Source of the DNA: Secundilactobacillus kimchicus JCM 15530
GTDB taxonomy: Bacteria; Bacillota; Bacilli; Lactobacillales; Lactobacillaceae
DNA length: 64,000 nt
Assembly (NCBI RefSeq): GCF_001433995.1
Contig: NZ_AZCX01000010.1
Span: 31,585-95,584 of the forward strand
Direction of reading: 5' to 3'
Below, in pieces: positions 1-7,046 of this stretch. The translations under genes and the position numbers were made by a program. Below the pieces are notes generated by a model that was given only the letters and a program-made list of their open reading frames with translations, was not told the origin of the DNA and made no database searches. The number at the start of each line of letters is the position of its first letter. Position 1 is the stretch's first letter.

Positions 1-667
1 TAGCAAATTTTAAATCTTGAGTACTTGGTGTGGATGTTGAATTAGTTCCTTGGAGGCTCTTACTAAGTAAAGGAATACCGATGATTGTGTTACATATTGA
101 GGTTATCGAGCTTTTTTTGGACTTAGTTTTCGCAAGGGTCTCGATAGGTTTCAACTTTCCGGTTCCCATGGCATCCTTGTTGGTTTTCGCCGCTGCATTA
201 TCGGGATCAGTCTCAGTTATTTCGTTAATTTCATTGGTTCGTTCGGCAAATATTTTTGTCTGCAGATTAATTGCTGATTGCCAATCATTTGGAGTGGCTA
301 CGTCGTTAATAAATAGAATTAAAGTATCAACAACACTTTGGAAGGTGGATTGAGTGCCCCCTTGTTTATAGGTGTTAACAGCAGAATCAAGTTGTTTTTG
401 TAGTTTTGCAAGATTGTTGATAGCAATCTGTTTTACTGGTTCTGAGGCATCAGAGTTGTTGATCTCAGTAGTTATATTAGAAGCCAAGTCGTTCACTCTT
501 GCTGTGGCTGCGTCAATATCCGCCTGCTGAGTATCCGAGGTAGAGTCGGCAGATACCTCAGTATCCTTGAAAAAGGAAACCAGTGTTGAAATTTTTGAAG
601 TTGGAAGCAATAATCCGAGCAAGGTTGACAGTAATAATAAATTTGACGCTAAAACAGTTTTTTTCAT
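1..667 (-). CDS. Secreted protein of unknown function, 3' end outside window
   Basis: An open minus-strand frame runs from ATG 667 to the window edge without a stop (222 codons visible). It starts MKKTVLASNLLLLSTLLGLL, a typical Sec signal peptide (KK n-region, Leu-rich core); cleavage is probably after the VSA at about residues 38-40. The mature part is rich in Asp, Asn, Thr and Ser with no recognised domain; around residues 40-110 it looks helical and hydrophilic (spacing compatible with a coiled coil). A GAAAGG ribosome-binding site lies about 12 nt upstream. A CcpA-like site lies at 703-716. Function unknown. Codon and composition bias (low Cys, repetitive TD/ND) fit a cell-surface or secreted protein. 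No neighbour gives a role. Confidence 0.7.
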   Translation of the reverse strand, partial: MKKTVLASNLLLLSTLLGLLLPTSKISTLVSFFKDTEVSADSTSDTQQADIDAATARVNDLASNITTEINNSDASEPVKQIAINNLAKLQKQLDSAVNTYKQGGTQSTFQSVVDTLILFINDVATPNDWQSAINLQTKIFAERTNEINEITETDPDNAAAKTNKDAMGTGKLKPIETLAKTKSKKSSITSICNTIIGIPLLSKSLQGTNSTSTPSTQDLKFA

Positions 668-702
668 AAGTTAGATGTGCCTTTCTTAGATTTCTAAAAA
701 CA

Positions 703-716
703 CTAAAACGCTTACA
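703..716 (-). promoter_or_regulatory. Candidate cre (CcpA) site upstream of secreted protein gene
   Basis: Read on the minus strand the sequence is TGTAAGCGTTTTAG. It matches the core TGWAARCGYTW of the Gram-positive catabolite-responsive element but not its last two positions. It lies 36-49 bases upstream of the ATG at 667, a position suited to repression near the promoter. Inference from motif only. Confidence 0.35.
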
Positions 717-871
717 TATATTCTAAAAAAACAACATTATGAATACAATTATTTCAGAAAGTCTTGCAAAATTGTATTACGAATTGCCCGGAATGCGATA
801 AGAGCTACGATTAATTAGCTTAAATAAACGGTTATAGTAAAATCGTATCATTAGAGTCTTGTTTTCACGAA

Positions 872-906
872 AAAACAGGGTAGCCCTTTCCGGGGCGCCC
901 TGTTTT
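872..906 (-). terminator. Rho-independent terminator
   Basis: Inverted repeat AAAACAGGG ... CCCTGTTTT with an additional GCCC/GGGC inner pairing. It lies just 3' of the minus-strand gene ending at 926, so it most likely terminates that gene. The A-run at 868-875 supplies the U-tract for the minus transcript. Confidence 0.75.
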
Positions 907-925
907 ATAAAGTTTGATATCTGGC

Positions 926-2008
926 TTAGTTAACTGGATTTGCGGTAAAGTCAAAGATTGATCCTTTACCATCGACGCTATAGCTATATTGATCTAGCGC
1001 ATAAACGGCTTGTTGTGTTGAAAGTTGTCTATCGTATGTCATTTCTGGTGTCCAATTAAAGCTACCAGCGTCAGTTCCATGTAGAACTTGGAAAGATAAA
1101 AGAGCACTTAGTGGTGACTCGTCTGGGAGTTCAGTGCCACAAGCTGCCAACCCGGCAATCAGCATTGCATCACTTGAACTATTGACGGCTGCATCAGCAA
1201 CAAACGGATCTTTGAAGTTACCGTCTTCTTGTAAAGCACCGTTACCGCCAATGAGAGTAATGGTATTGAATGCTGAGTTAACAGCATTAGTAATGCGTCC
1301 ATCGGTGTCAAATTCTGAATTTCCAAGATAAAGCGCTAAGGCTTGTAAAGCCATCCCAGTGGTATCCAAGGTGTACCCGTATTGATCCGTCCAATACCCC
1401 GTCTCGGAATTTTGCATACCCAGCAAGTTGGTCACCATAATCTGGAGATCGGCAGTTTGAACATTGCCAAGATTACTTGATTGTGCCGCAGTAGCAGCGA
1501 TTAAGCCATAAGTGACCGCATAGACATCGGCGTCTGCGGCAATACCGTTTGTGACGGCTTCTTGAACCAGGTTTTGGCCGTTCACGTTTGTTGGATCAGC
1601 GCCGACGCAAATTAAGCCAATGACATCACGGGCGTAATCGGTAGGTTGGTGTTGGGTACTTGGATCTGCGTAATTTGTTTCAATGTTGGTTTGAATTTGA
1701 GTTTTTTGAGCATCGGTAATGCCGGTTGAACTACGAACGAGAGCTAGCGCATCCCATCCCGTCAATTTTTCGGCGGCGACTTGGGTGTTGATCCAGTTGA
1801 CCTCTTGGGTAATTGCGGTTGCGTAATCATCAGCTTGGACGACCTGGTTAATGGATTTAACTGAGGTGGTGAAGGTTGCGTGCGCCTTTGGCGTGCTAGT
1901 TTTCACGTTTTGAACAACCGCTGTGGGCGTTTCCGTTGCTTGGGCCTGCGTATTGCCTACGACAGTGAAACCAAAGGTACTAGAGAAAAGCAAGAAGCTG
2001 AACGTCAT
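926..2008 (-). CDS. Secreted alpha/alpha-toroid protein (prenyltransferase/transcobalamin-like), probable N-terminal frameshift
   Basis: Frame of 360 codons from ATG 2008. The repeated pattern of Gly/Ala-rich helices (residues about 110-330), with the segment TLDTTGMALQALALYLG and earlier DYARDVIGLICVGADP, resembles the DT-x-x-MA helices of prenyltransferase/squalene-oxidase repeat and cobalamin-binding (intrinsic factor-like) proteins; the fold call is by eye. No lipobox or LPxTG is seen. The start looks wrong: ATG 2043 has an ideal AAAGGAG site but its frame closes after 12 codons. Adding one base to the A6 tract (2035-2040) would join it to this frame and give a complete signal peptide (MKKTTAKQSTLK followed by the hydrophobic TFSFLLFSSTFGFTVV). 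The gene is therefore either phase-variable, mildly broken, or affected by a sequencing error. Next gene upstream (2598-3647) is a likely paralogue. Confidence 0.65.
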   Translation of the reverse strand: MTFSFLLFSSTFGFTVVGNTQAQATETPTAVVQNVKTSTPKAHATFTTSVKSINQVVQADDYATAITQEVNWINTQVAAEKLTGWDALALVRSSTGITDAQKTQIQTNIETNYADPSTQHQPTDYARDVIGLICVGADPTNVNGQNLVQEAVTNGIAADADVYAVTYGLIAATAAQSSNLGNVQTADLQIMVTNLLGMQNSETGYWTDQYGYTLDTTGMALQALALYLGNSEFDTDGRITNAVNSAFNTITLIGGNGALQEDGNFKDPFVADAAVNSSSDAMLIAGLAACGTELPDESPLSALLSFQVLHGTDAGSFNWTPEMTYDRQLSTQQAVYALDQYSYSVDGKGSIFDFTANPVN

Positions 2009-2296
2009 TTTAAGCGTCGATTGTTTGGCTGTTGTTTTTTCATGGTTTATGGCTCCTTTGATTTGTGATTGGTAGTAGCAGTTAGTAAGTTGTTGAAAAG
2101 CGTTGCCAGTGTCGCTTTCAGATTAGTGTTACGCTATATTGAAGCAGACTGACCTCCATTTCGACCATCACCCATTCTCTAATAGATTATCGCTTAAAAA
2201 TTTAAACCAGCGATTGATACGAAAAAGTTGGGGCACAGAGGTGGCCGTTTTCGATAACACGACTTATATACCGAATGATTGAAAAGGTCATCTATA

Positions 2297-2310
2297 TGTA
2301 AGCGCTTTTC
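2297..2310 (-). promoter_or_regulatory. Candidate cre (CcpA) site
   Basis: Sequence TGTAAGCGCTTTTC, with palindromic core AAGCGCTT, about 255 bases upstream of the 926-2043 gene. Apart from this site and the terminator at 2522-2572, I see nothing else recognisable in the gene-free stretch 2044-2597. A similar element lies before the gene at 667. Confidence 0.3.
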
Positions 2311-2521
2311 CTATCTGTAGTTTTAACTATAAATTAAAATTATGTTTAATTTGTGGCCGATTTATGATTTTTTATAGATATTTGATTACCGTATAAAACG
2401 GTTGCTTCACTTTAATGGCATTCTGTAATGAAAATGATTTAAATGGCTGAATCACCAGTGGTTATAAGCATAGAGGTTGTGGCTAGCCACGTTCTCATAA
2501 GCAGTCCTAATTTTCATTTAT

Positions 2522-2572
2522 AAAAACACCCAATCTTGCGGGATGCTACGCACTGCAAGATTGGGTGTTTTT
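2522..2572 (-). terminator. Rho-independent terminator, bidirectional
   Basis: A perfect 18-bp stem (AAAAACACCCAATCTTGC and its complement) with a 15-nt loop. It sits 26 bases 3' of the minus-strand gene ending at 2598. The flanking A and T runs let it act on either strand. Confidence 0.9.
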
Positions 2573-2597
2573 AGGAGGATATTGTATAAAGGGGTGG

Positions 2598-3647
2598 CTA
2601 GTTAATCGTATACACCGACCGGTGATGCAGGGCGGTTTTATAAGCAGCAATGGCTAGGTTAACTTGGCCAATGCCGTATAACTGGCTAGACGCGCCTTTG
2701 ATAGAGCCGGTTGAGTTAACGTATTTGAATAATGCAGTTAATGGGGAGACGTTTTGGGTCTTGATTGATCGTGAATGGTTGACGTATTTTACGGTGTTCA
2801 ATTTTGTTGCGTAGGCTAATACGGCTTCCGCTGTGGAATTGGCATTGAGGACCGTTTTACCGAGATACTGATACCCAAAGGCGCCAGTAGTCGCAACCTT
2901 TGATTTGAGGTAGTTCTGGCCCTGAATTAGGCTGGCCTTAACTTGCTGAGTCGTTGACTTTGACCGTGCTAGGGCAATGATAGCCATGGCCGTTGTATCC
3001 GTATCAACGTTTGATAGTTGGTTGTCATAGGCCCATCCATGATTAGTTTGTTGGAGGGCTGAAAGCGTCATAGCTAATTTTGTTCGACTAAATTTTGCGT
3101 TTTTCGGTTGTTTATAATTTCCCGTAGATACGGCGATTAATACCTGGCTTAAGGCACTAGTCGTCTGGTTGTTGATATTTGATTGATACAGCTGGGCGAC
3201 TAAGTTTAGCGTTTTTTGACTCCCATACGGACGGAATTTTTGGGGATTATAGCCAATTGCTTTTAGCCCCACAATGGCCTTCGATAAAGTGGCAGCGTCA
3301 CTTTTTGAATTAAGCACAAGGTTCTTTCGGATAAAGGCTTTCTGACGACCGGTGAACTTGTAACCGTTTCCTTTTAATCCCAAAAGAAAATCAGAATAGC
3401 CGTCAGCGGCGCCACTAGTTGGGTAGGCTGAACGACTAAAAATCGGTGCAGCATCAGTCGTAAAGCCGTTTTTGTTAGTGGCAAGCATTTCTTTCGCGTA
3501 ACGAACAGTTGCGCTAGTTTTCGACTTAACCACTTTACTTGTCGACGTCTTAAACGTCGTAGCGGCGTGAGCCGAATCGCGCTGTAGACCGCCAACAACG
3601 AACAATGTTGAGGTAAGGATGGTTGCGAGTAAGATGTGTTTTTTCAA
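2598..3647 (-). CDS. Secreted alpha/alpha-toroid (terpenoid cyclase/transcobalamin-like) protein
   Basis: 349 codons from a TTG start at 3647, chosen because AGGAGGG precedes it by 6 nt and the protein then begins MKKHILLATILTSTLFVVGG, a clear signal peptide with cleavage near AHA-AT (residues about 27-29). The mature domain contains helix-repeat motifs such as VDTDTTAMAIIALARS (about residues 216-231) and NANSTAEAVLAYATKL. These resemble the toroid of prenyltransferase-repeat and cobalamin-binding proteins, as in the neighbour at 926-2008, and the two are probably paralogues. No cell-wall anchor is visible, so the protein is secreted or loosely attached. The ligand is unknown; cobalamin capture is one possibility from the fold only. 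It is transcribed alone, with its own terminator at 2522-2572. Confidence 0.65.
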   Translation of the reverse strand: MKKHILLATILTSTLFVVGGLQRDSAHAATTFKTSTSKVVKSKTSATVRYAKEMLATNKNGFTTDAAPIFSRSAYPTSGAADGYSDFLLGLKGNGYKFTGRQKAFIRKNLVLNSKSDAATLSKAIVGLKAIGYNPQKFRPYGSQKTLNLVAQLYQSNINNQTTSALSQVLIAVSTGNYKQPKNAKFSRTKLAMTLSALQQTNHGWAYDNQLSNVDTDTTAMAIIALARSKSTTQQVKASLIQGQNYLKSKVATTGAFGYQYLGKTVLNANSTAEAVLAYATKLNTVKYVNHSRSIKTQNVSPLTALFKYVNSTGSIKGASSQLYGIGQVNLAIAAYKTALHHRSVYTIN

Positions 3648-3816
3648 GGGAGTCCCTCCTAAAAGTTTCTGTTAGTATTTTAGCATCAAGCAGTAGAGGT
3701 TCTTTGTCGACTTAGCGTCAGAATTAGCACTTTTTTGTACTGGTTAATCAAATGGTGTCGATGACGATAATTTCGTGCCATTATTAAGGCCAGATGACCA
3801 ATGTTCAAATTCCCAG

Positions 3817-3845
3817 TTGACATCTCCACTCAAACCTCGTACACT
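3817..3845 (+). promoter_or_regulatory. Promoter of the cys leader/cysK operon
   Basis: TTGACA at 3817-3822 and TACACT at 3840-3845 with a 17-bp spacer. The expected transcript start (about 3851) lies just upstream of the leader peptide ribosome-binding site at 3864-3868. The stretch 3648-3816 shows nothing else recognisable. Confidence 0.65.
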
Positions 3846-3875
3846 AACACCAATTACCAGAGCGGAGGAAAGCTC

Positions 3876-3950
3876 ATGACCAACGAAATGTTCAATGCTA
3901 GCGTTAACTGTTGTCAAATGTCGCGCAACTTGCGATGTTTGGCCTGTTAA
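3876..3950 (+). CDS. Cys-rich leader peptide (24 aa), cysteine attenuator
   Basis: Short open frame with GGAGG 7 nt before ATG. The 24-residue product carries four Cys codons (all UGU) at positions 12, 13, 21 and 24: the core reads VNCCQ and the C-terminus RCLAC-stop. It is followed by several hairpins and an intrinsic terminator (4012-4053) before cysK. The layout is that of a ribosome-mediated attenuator in which stalling at Cys codons under cysteine starvation would alter downstream folding. The segment GCTAGCGTTAAC at 3897-3908, just before the CysCys pair, is complementary to GTTAAC (3972-3977) and GCTAGC (3987-3992) downstream, so a stalled ribosome would cover a pairing partner. No T-box or SAM motif is present. 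The function is inference; the reading frame, ribosome-binding site and Cys codons are seen directly. Confidence 0.75.
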   Translation: MTNEMFNASVNCCQMSRNLRCLAC

Positions 3951-4011
3951 GCATTGACTTTTGAAGGTGGAGTTAACCTAAAAGTCGCTAGCTGAAAGGC
4001 TAGATGGACTA

Positions 4012-4053
4012 GGGGCGCGCGAATTCTGAAACGAATTCCGTGCCCCTTTTTTT
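4012..4053 (+). terminator. Attenuator terminator before cysK
   Basis: GGGGC and GAATTC arms pair across a short loop (TGAAAC) with a small internal mismatch, followed by a seven-T run. It lies between the Cys-rich leader peptide and the cysK start at 4076, so read-through must occur for expression. An upstream hairpin CTAGC-TGAAAG-GCTAG (3988-4003) is a candidate anti-terminator component. Confidence 0.8.
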
Positions 4054-4075
4054 GTACCCAGAAAGGAAGATTCGG

Positions 4076-4987
4076 ATGATTATCCAGTCAATTAACGACC
4101 TAATTGGTCACACGCCATTACTTGATTTAGCGATTGAAGTGCCCAATCATAGTCACATTTACGCCAAGTTAGAAATGTTTAATCCAGGTGGCAGCATCAA
4201 GGATCGGCTTGGTCAGTACCTCATCAAAGACGGGATCGAGCGAGGGAAAATTAACGATGCAACGACCATCATTGAACCGACTGCTGGTAATACGGGGATT
4301 GGCGTTGCACTCGCCGCACAACAACACGGGCTTAAGACCATTTTAGTGGTGCCAGAAAAGTTTAGTTTTGAAAAGCAGACACTGATGCGTGCATTGGGTG
4401 CGCAGTTGGTTAATACGCCGTCCGAAAAGGGAATCAAAGGGGCGATTGCCAAAGCTCGTGACATTGCGGCGGCGACGCCCAATAGTTACGTCCCAATGCA
4501 GTTCGAAAACCCGGCGAATCCGGCGGCTTATTATCACACACTAGCCCCCGAGTTAGTGGCAGATTTGGCGCAACCTATTGATGCTTTTATCGCTGGCGCA
4601 GGCAGCGGTGGGACGTTTGCGGGGATTGCAAAATACCTGAAAGAACAAAATGCAAACATCCAAACGGTCGTTGTTGAGCCCGCTGGATCCATTTTAAACG
4701 GTGGTCCCGCCCATCCGCACAAGACGGAAGGCATCGGCGTTGAATTTATACCACCTTTTTTTGAGGATGTTGTACCAGACAAAATTTTAACAATTTCAGA
4801 CGAGGACGCGTTTACTCAGGTTCGTGAAATGGCCCGCCACCAAGGCCTGTTTATTGGGAGCTCATCAGGGGCGGCGCTGGCAGCCAGTCTGCAGGTAGCC
4901 AAAGATTTACCAGACCACAGTACGATTGTCACGGTCTTTCCAGATAGCAGCGAGCGTTACATGAGTGAAAACATTTACGATAATTAG
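4076..4987 (+). CDS. cysK: Cysteine synthase / O-acetylserine-dependent cystathionine beta-synthase
   Basis: 303-residue fold-type II PLP enzyme. It forms cysteine from O-acetylserine and sulfide, or cystathionine from O-acetylserine and homocysteine. Visible signatures are [10 protein letters not shown] (Schiff-base Lys, about residue 43), the TAGNTG substrate loop, GAGSGGTF for phosphate binding and GSSSGAA near the C-terminus. ATG 4076 is chosen over an in-frame GTG at 4040 because the latter lies inside the terminator hairpin; AGAAAGGA precedes 4076. The partnership with a cystathionine lyase/synthase and CysE matches the cysK-ctl-cysE clusters of lactobacilli and B. subtilis MccA-MccB, so reverse transsulfuration (Met to Cys) is the likely job. 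The choice between CysK and MccA activity cannot be made from sequence alone. Confidence 0.9.
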   Translation: MIIQSINDLIGHTPLLDLAIEVPNHSHIYAKLEMFNPGGSIKDRLGQYLIKDGIERGKINDATTIIEPTAGNTGIGVALAAQQHGLKTILVVPEKFSFEKQTLMRALGAQLVNTPSEKGIKGAIAKARDIAAATPNSYVPMQFENPANPAAYYHTLAPELVADLAQPIDAFIAGAGSGGTFAGIAKYLKEQNANIQTVVVEPAGSILNGGPAHPHKTEGIGVEFIPPFFEDVVPDKILTISDEDAFTQVREMARHQGLFIGSSSGAALAASLQVAKDLPDHSTIVTVFPDSSERYMSENIYDN

Positions 4988-5001
4988 GGAGGATGATTCA
5001 A

Positions 5002-6186
5002 ATGGAATTTGAAACGAAATTATTGCACGGCGGGATTAGCGAAGATTCAGCAACGGGCGCGACTTCGGTGCCGATTTACATGGCATCGACTTTCCGGCAA
5101 AAAAAGATCGGTGAAAACAAGTACGAGTATTCACGGACTGGTAATCCAACGCGGGACGCTGTTGAGGCGTTAATCGCGGAATTGGAGGGTGGCTCGGACG
5201 GCTTTGCCTTCGCATCCGGATCGGCGGCTATTAATACCGTCTTTTCAATGTTTCAAGCTGGCGACCATTTTGTGATTGGTGATGACGTTTACGGTGGCAC
5301 GTTCCGCTTGATTGACTCGGTTTTAAAGCGCTTCGGGTTGACCTTTACAGTTGTTGATACCCGGGATTTAGAAGCGGTAACCGCCGCGATTACGCCAGCA
5401 ACCAAGGCCATTTACCTTGAGACACCGACCAATCCCCTGTTACGGGTGACCGATATTTCCGCCGTAGCAGAAATTGCGCACCATCATGAGTTGCTGACCA
5501 TTATCGACAATACGTTCAGTTCACCGTACGTCCAACGACCACTAGAGTTGGGTGTCGATATCGTTTTGCATTCGGCTTCTAAATACCTGGGGGGCCATTC
5601 CGATGTCATCGGTGGGTTAGTCGTCACTAAGGATCACGCGCTCGGTGAAAAAATTGGGTACCTGCAAAACGCCATCGGCAGTATTTTAGCACCCCAAGAA
5701 AGCTGGCTATTACAACGGGGGATGAAGACGCTAGCCCTTAGAATGCGCGCCCATTTAGCTAACGCGGAAGCGGTCTTTAACTTCCTAAAGAACGAACCGG
5801 CCGTTGCCAAAATTTACTATCCCGGTGACCCCGACAACCCGGATTACGCCGTTGCTAAGAAGCAAATGCACGGGTTCGGTGCCATGATTTCGTTTGAACT
5901 TCAAGATGGTCTCAATCCGGAAACGTTTGTTGAAAACTTACAGGTCATCACGTTAGCTGAAAGTTTAGGCGCGTTAGAAAGCTTGATTGAGATTCCGGCG
6001 TTGATGACCCACGGTGCCATTCCGCGGGAAACACGGCTCAAGAACGGCATCAAAGATGAGTTAATTCGCCTCTCCGTCGGGGTCGAAGACCAACGGGACT
6101 TACTGGCGGATCTGACGCGGGGGTTTCAAAGTGTAAAGGAGCAGGCTGATGATGTGGCAAACGGCAAGGTCCATTCTCAAGCGTGA
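5002..6186 (+). CDS. Cystathionine gamma-lyase/gamma-synthase, PLP-dependent
   Basis: 394-residue Cys/Met metabolism PLP-dependent enzyme (fold type I). The Schiff-base Lys is in SASKYLGGHSD (about residue 195); the YSRTGNPTR and ETPTNPLLRV motifs are present. Length is typical for MetB/MccB. ATG 5002 is preferred to ATG 4993 because AGGGAGG lies 9 nt upstream of the former but abuts the latter. It starts 14 nt after cysK and overlaps cysE by 38 nt, so the three are co-translated. With OAS-dependent CBS next door, gamma-lyase activity (cystathionine to cysteine, 2-oxobutyrate and ammonia) is the more likely role. Confidence 0.88.
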   Translation: MEFETKLLHGGISEDSATGATSVPIYMASTFRQKKIGENKYEYSRTGNPTRDAVEALIAELEGGSDGFAFASGSAAINTVFSMFQAGDHFVIGDDVYGGTFRLIDSVLKRFGLTFTVVDTRDLEAVTAAITPATKAIYLETPTNPLLRVTDISAVAEIAHHHELLTIIDNTFSSPYVQRPLELGVDIVLHSASKYLGGHSDVIGGLVVTKDHALGEKIGYLQNAIGSILAPQESWLLQRGMKTLALRMRAHLANAEAVFNFLKNEPAVAKIYYPGDPDNPDYAVAKKQMHGFGAMISFELQDGLNPETFVENLQVITLAESLGALESLIEIPALMTHGAIPRETRLKNGIKDELIRLSVGVEDQRDLLADLTRGFQSVKEQADDVANGKVHSQA

Positions 6187-6691
6187 TCCTGCGGCGCATT
6201 CCCTTGCCCAAGTGATCTTGACCTACCCGGGCTTGCACGCCCTTTTTTGGCACCGCATCGCCCATTTTTGTGCGCGGTATCACCGTTATGTACTGGCCGG
6301 GATTGTCAGTCGGTGGTCGGCCATGACGACCGGGATTTCAATTGATCCAGAAGCGGTGATCGGGCACCGGGTCTTTATTGACCACGGGGTGGGCGTTGTG
6401 ATTGGGGCGACGGCAATTGTGGAAGATGACGTGACGATTTTGCACGGCGTCACGTTGGGCGCACGTTATCCAACGGATGTCGGCCGGCGCCATCCGGTCG
6501 TTAAACACGGTGCGTTTTTGGGCGCCAATGCGCTTATTCTGGGCGCAATCACCATTGGTGAGGGCGCAAAGATTGGCGCTGGTGCGGTTGTTTTAAGAGA
6601 TGTTGCCCCGCATACCACCGCAGTGGGCAACCCCGCGCGCCCGTTACAGTCGGCCTCTCGAAAGGTGCTGACCTTCCGCCAATTGAGTTAA
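6149..6691 (+). CDS. cysE: Serine O-acetyltransferase
   Basis: 180-residue enzyme that acetylates L-serine with acetyl-CoA to give O-acetylserine, the substrate of the upstream cysK product. The left-handed beta-helix hexapeptides are clear (residues about 65-155: GISIDPEAVIG, GVVIGATAIVEDDVTILHGVTLG, GAKIGAGAVVLRDV), with active-site His in FIDHGVG and LHGVTLG. It is shorter than E. coli CysE, as usual for Gram-positive forms, and lacks most of the N-terminal helical domain. AAAGGAG lies 7 nt before ATG 6149; the start overlaps the upstream gene. Last gene of the operon. Confidence 0.93.
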   Translation: MMWQTARSILKRDPAAHSLAQVILTYPGLHALFWHRIAHFCARYHRYVLAGIVSRWSAMTTGISIDPEAVIGHRVFIDHGVGVVIGATAIVEDDVTILHGVTLGARYPTDVGRRHPVVKHGAFLGANALILGAITIGEGAKIGAGAVVLRDVAPHTTAVGNPARPLQSASRKVLTFRQLS

Positions 6692-6725
6692 TTTTCGGCT
6701 AGTTGAAATTTTTTTCAAAATCAGA

Positions 6726-6754
6726 TTGACAGATTAAAAAACAGTGAGCATTAT
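6726..6754 (+). promoter_or_regulatory. Promoter of T-box/oppA unit
   Basis: TTGACA at 6726-6731 and CATTAT at 6749-6754 separated by 17 bases, about 20 bases upstream of the T-box stem I. Confidence 0.6.
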
Positions 6755-6771
6755 AACTGTAATTAAATGAA

Positions 6772-7024
6772 GTGATGAAGAGAAGAGTAGGCCAATCATT
6801 ATGGTGCAGAGAGCGCGAGCTACGGTGAAATCGCGACGTTAAGGGTTGGTTGAAGATGATCTTGGAGCTTTTAACCGGTGCAAGCTAGTTAAGCGGTAGA
6901 AACCCGTTATTGTTTTGGACTTTCCAGTTGGAGAGTTTCTGAGGTGGTCAGCGTGAGTTGGCTGCAAATTCGGGTGGTACCACGTGTCAACGTCCTGTTA
7001 CAGCAATGTAGCAGGGCGTTTTTT
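6772..7024 (+). ncRNA. T-box riboswitch, Met-type specifier (ATG)
   Basis: Stem I contains GAAGAGAAGAGTAG on the 5' side and GGTTGGTTGAAGATGATCTT on the 3' side. In the specifier loop GAAG-ATG-A, the ATG at 6856-6858 occupies the specifier position when aligned by eye with B. subtilis glyQS (GAAA-GGC-A). The T-box proper is TTCGGGTGGTACCACG (6969-6984), followed by a terminator stem CGTCCTG...CAGGGCG and T-run to 7024. Uncharged initiator-type or elongator tRNA-Met would stabilise the antiterminator and turn on the peptide-binding gene. Other readings (GAT, Asp) are less consistent with the three Met-type leaders in this window. Confidence 0.85.
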
Positions 7025-7046
7025 GATGAAGAAGGGACGGTTGAGC

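Noticed and set aside
30..353. Plus-strand open frame of 107 codons
   Set aside because: Antisense to a minus-strand gene with signal peptide and ribosome-binding site; no ribosome-binding site of its own.
4040..4075. GTG start extending cysK by 12 residues
   Set aside because: Lies within the terminator hairpin and T-run; ATG 4076 has the ribosome-binding site.
6984..7046. Upstream extension of the peptide-binding lipoprotein
   Set aside because: Falls in T-box and terminator sequence and would bury the signal peptide.
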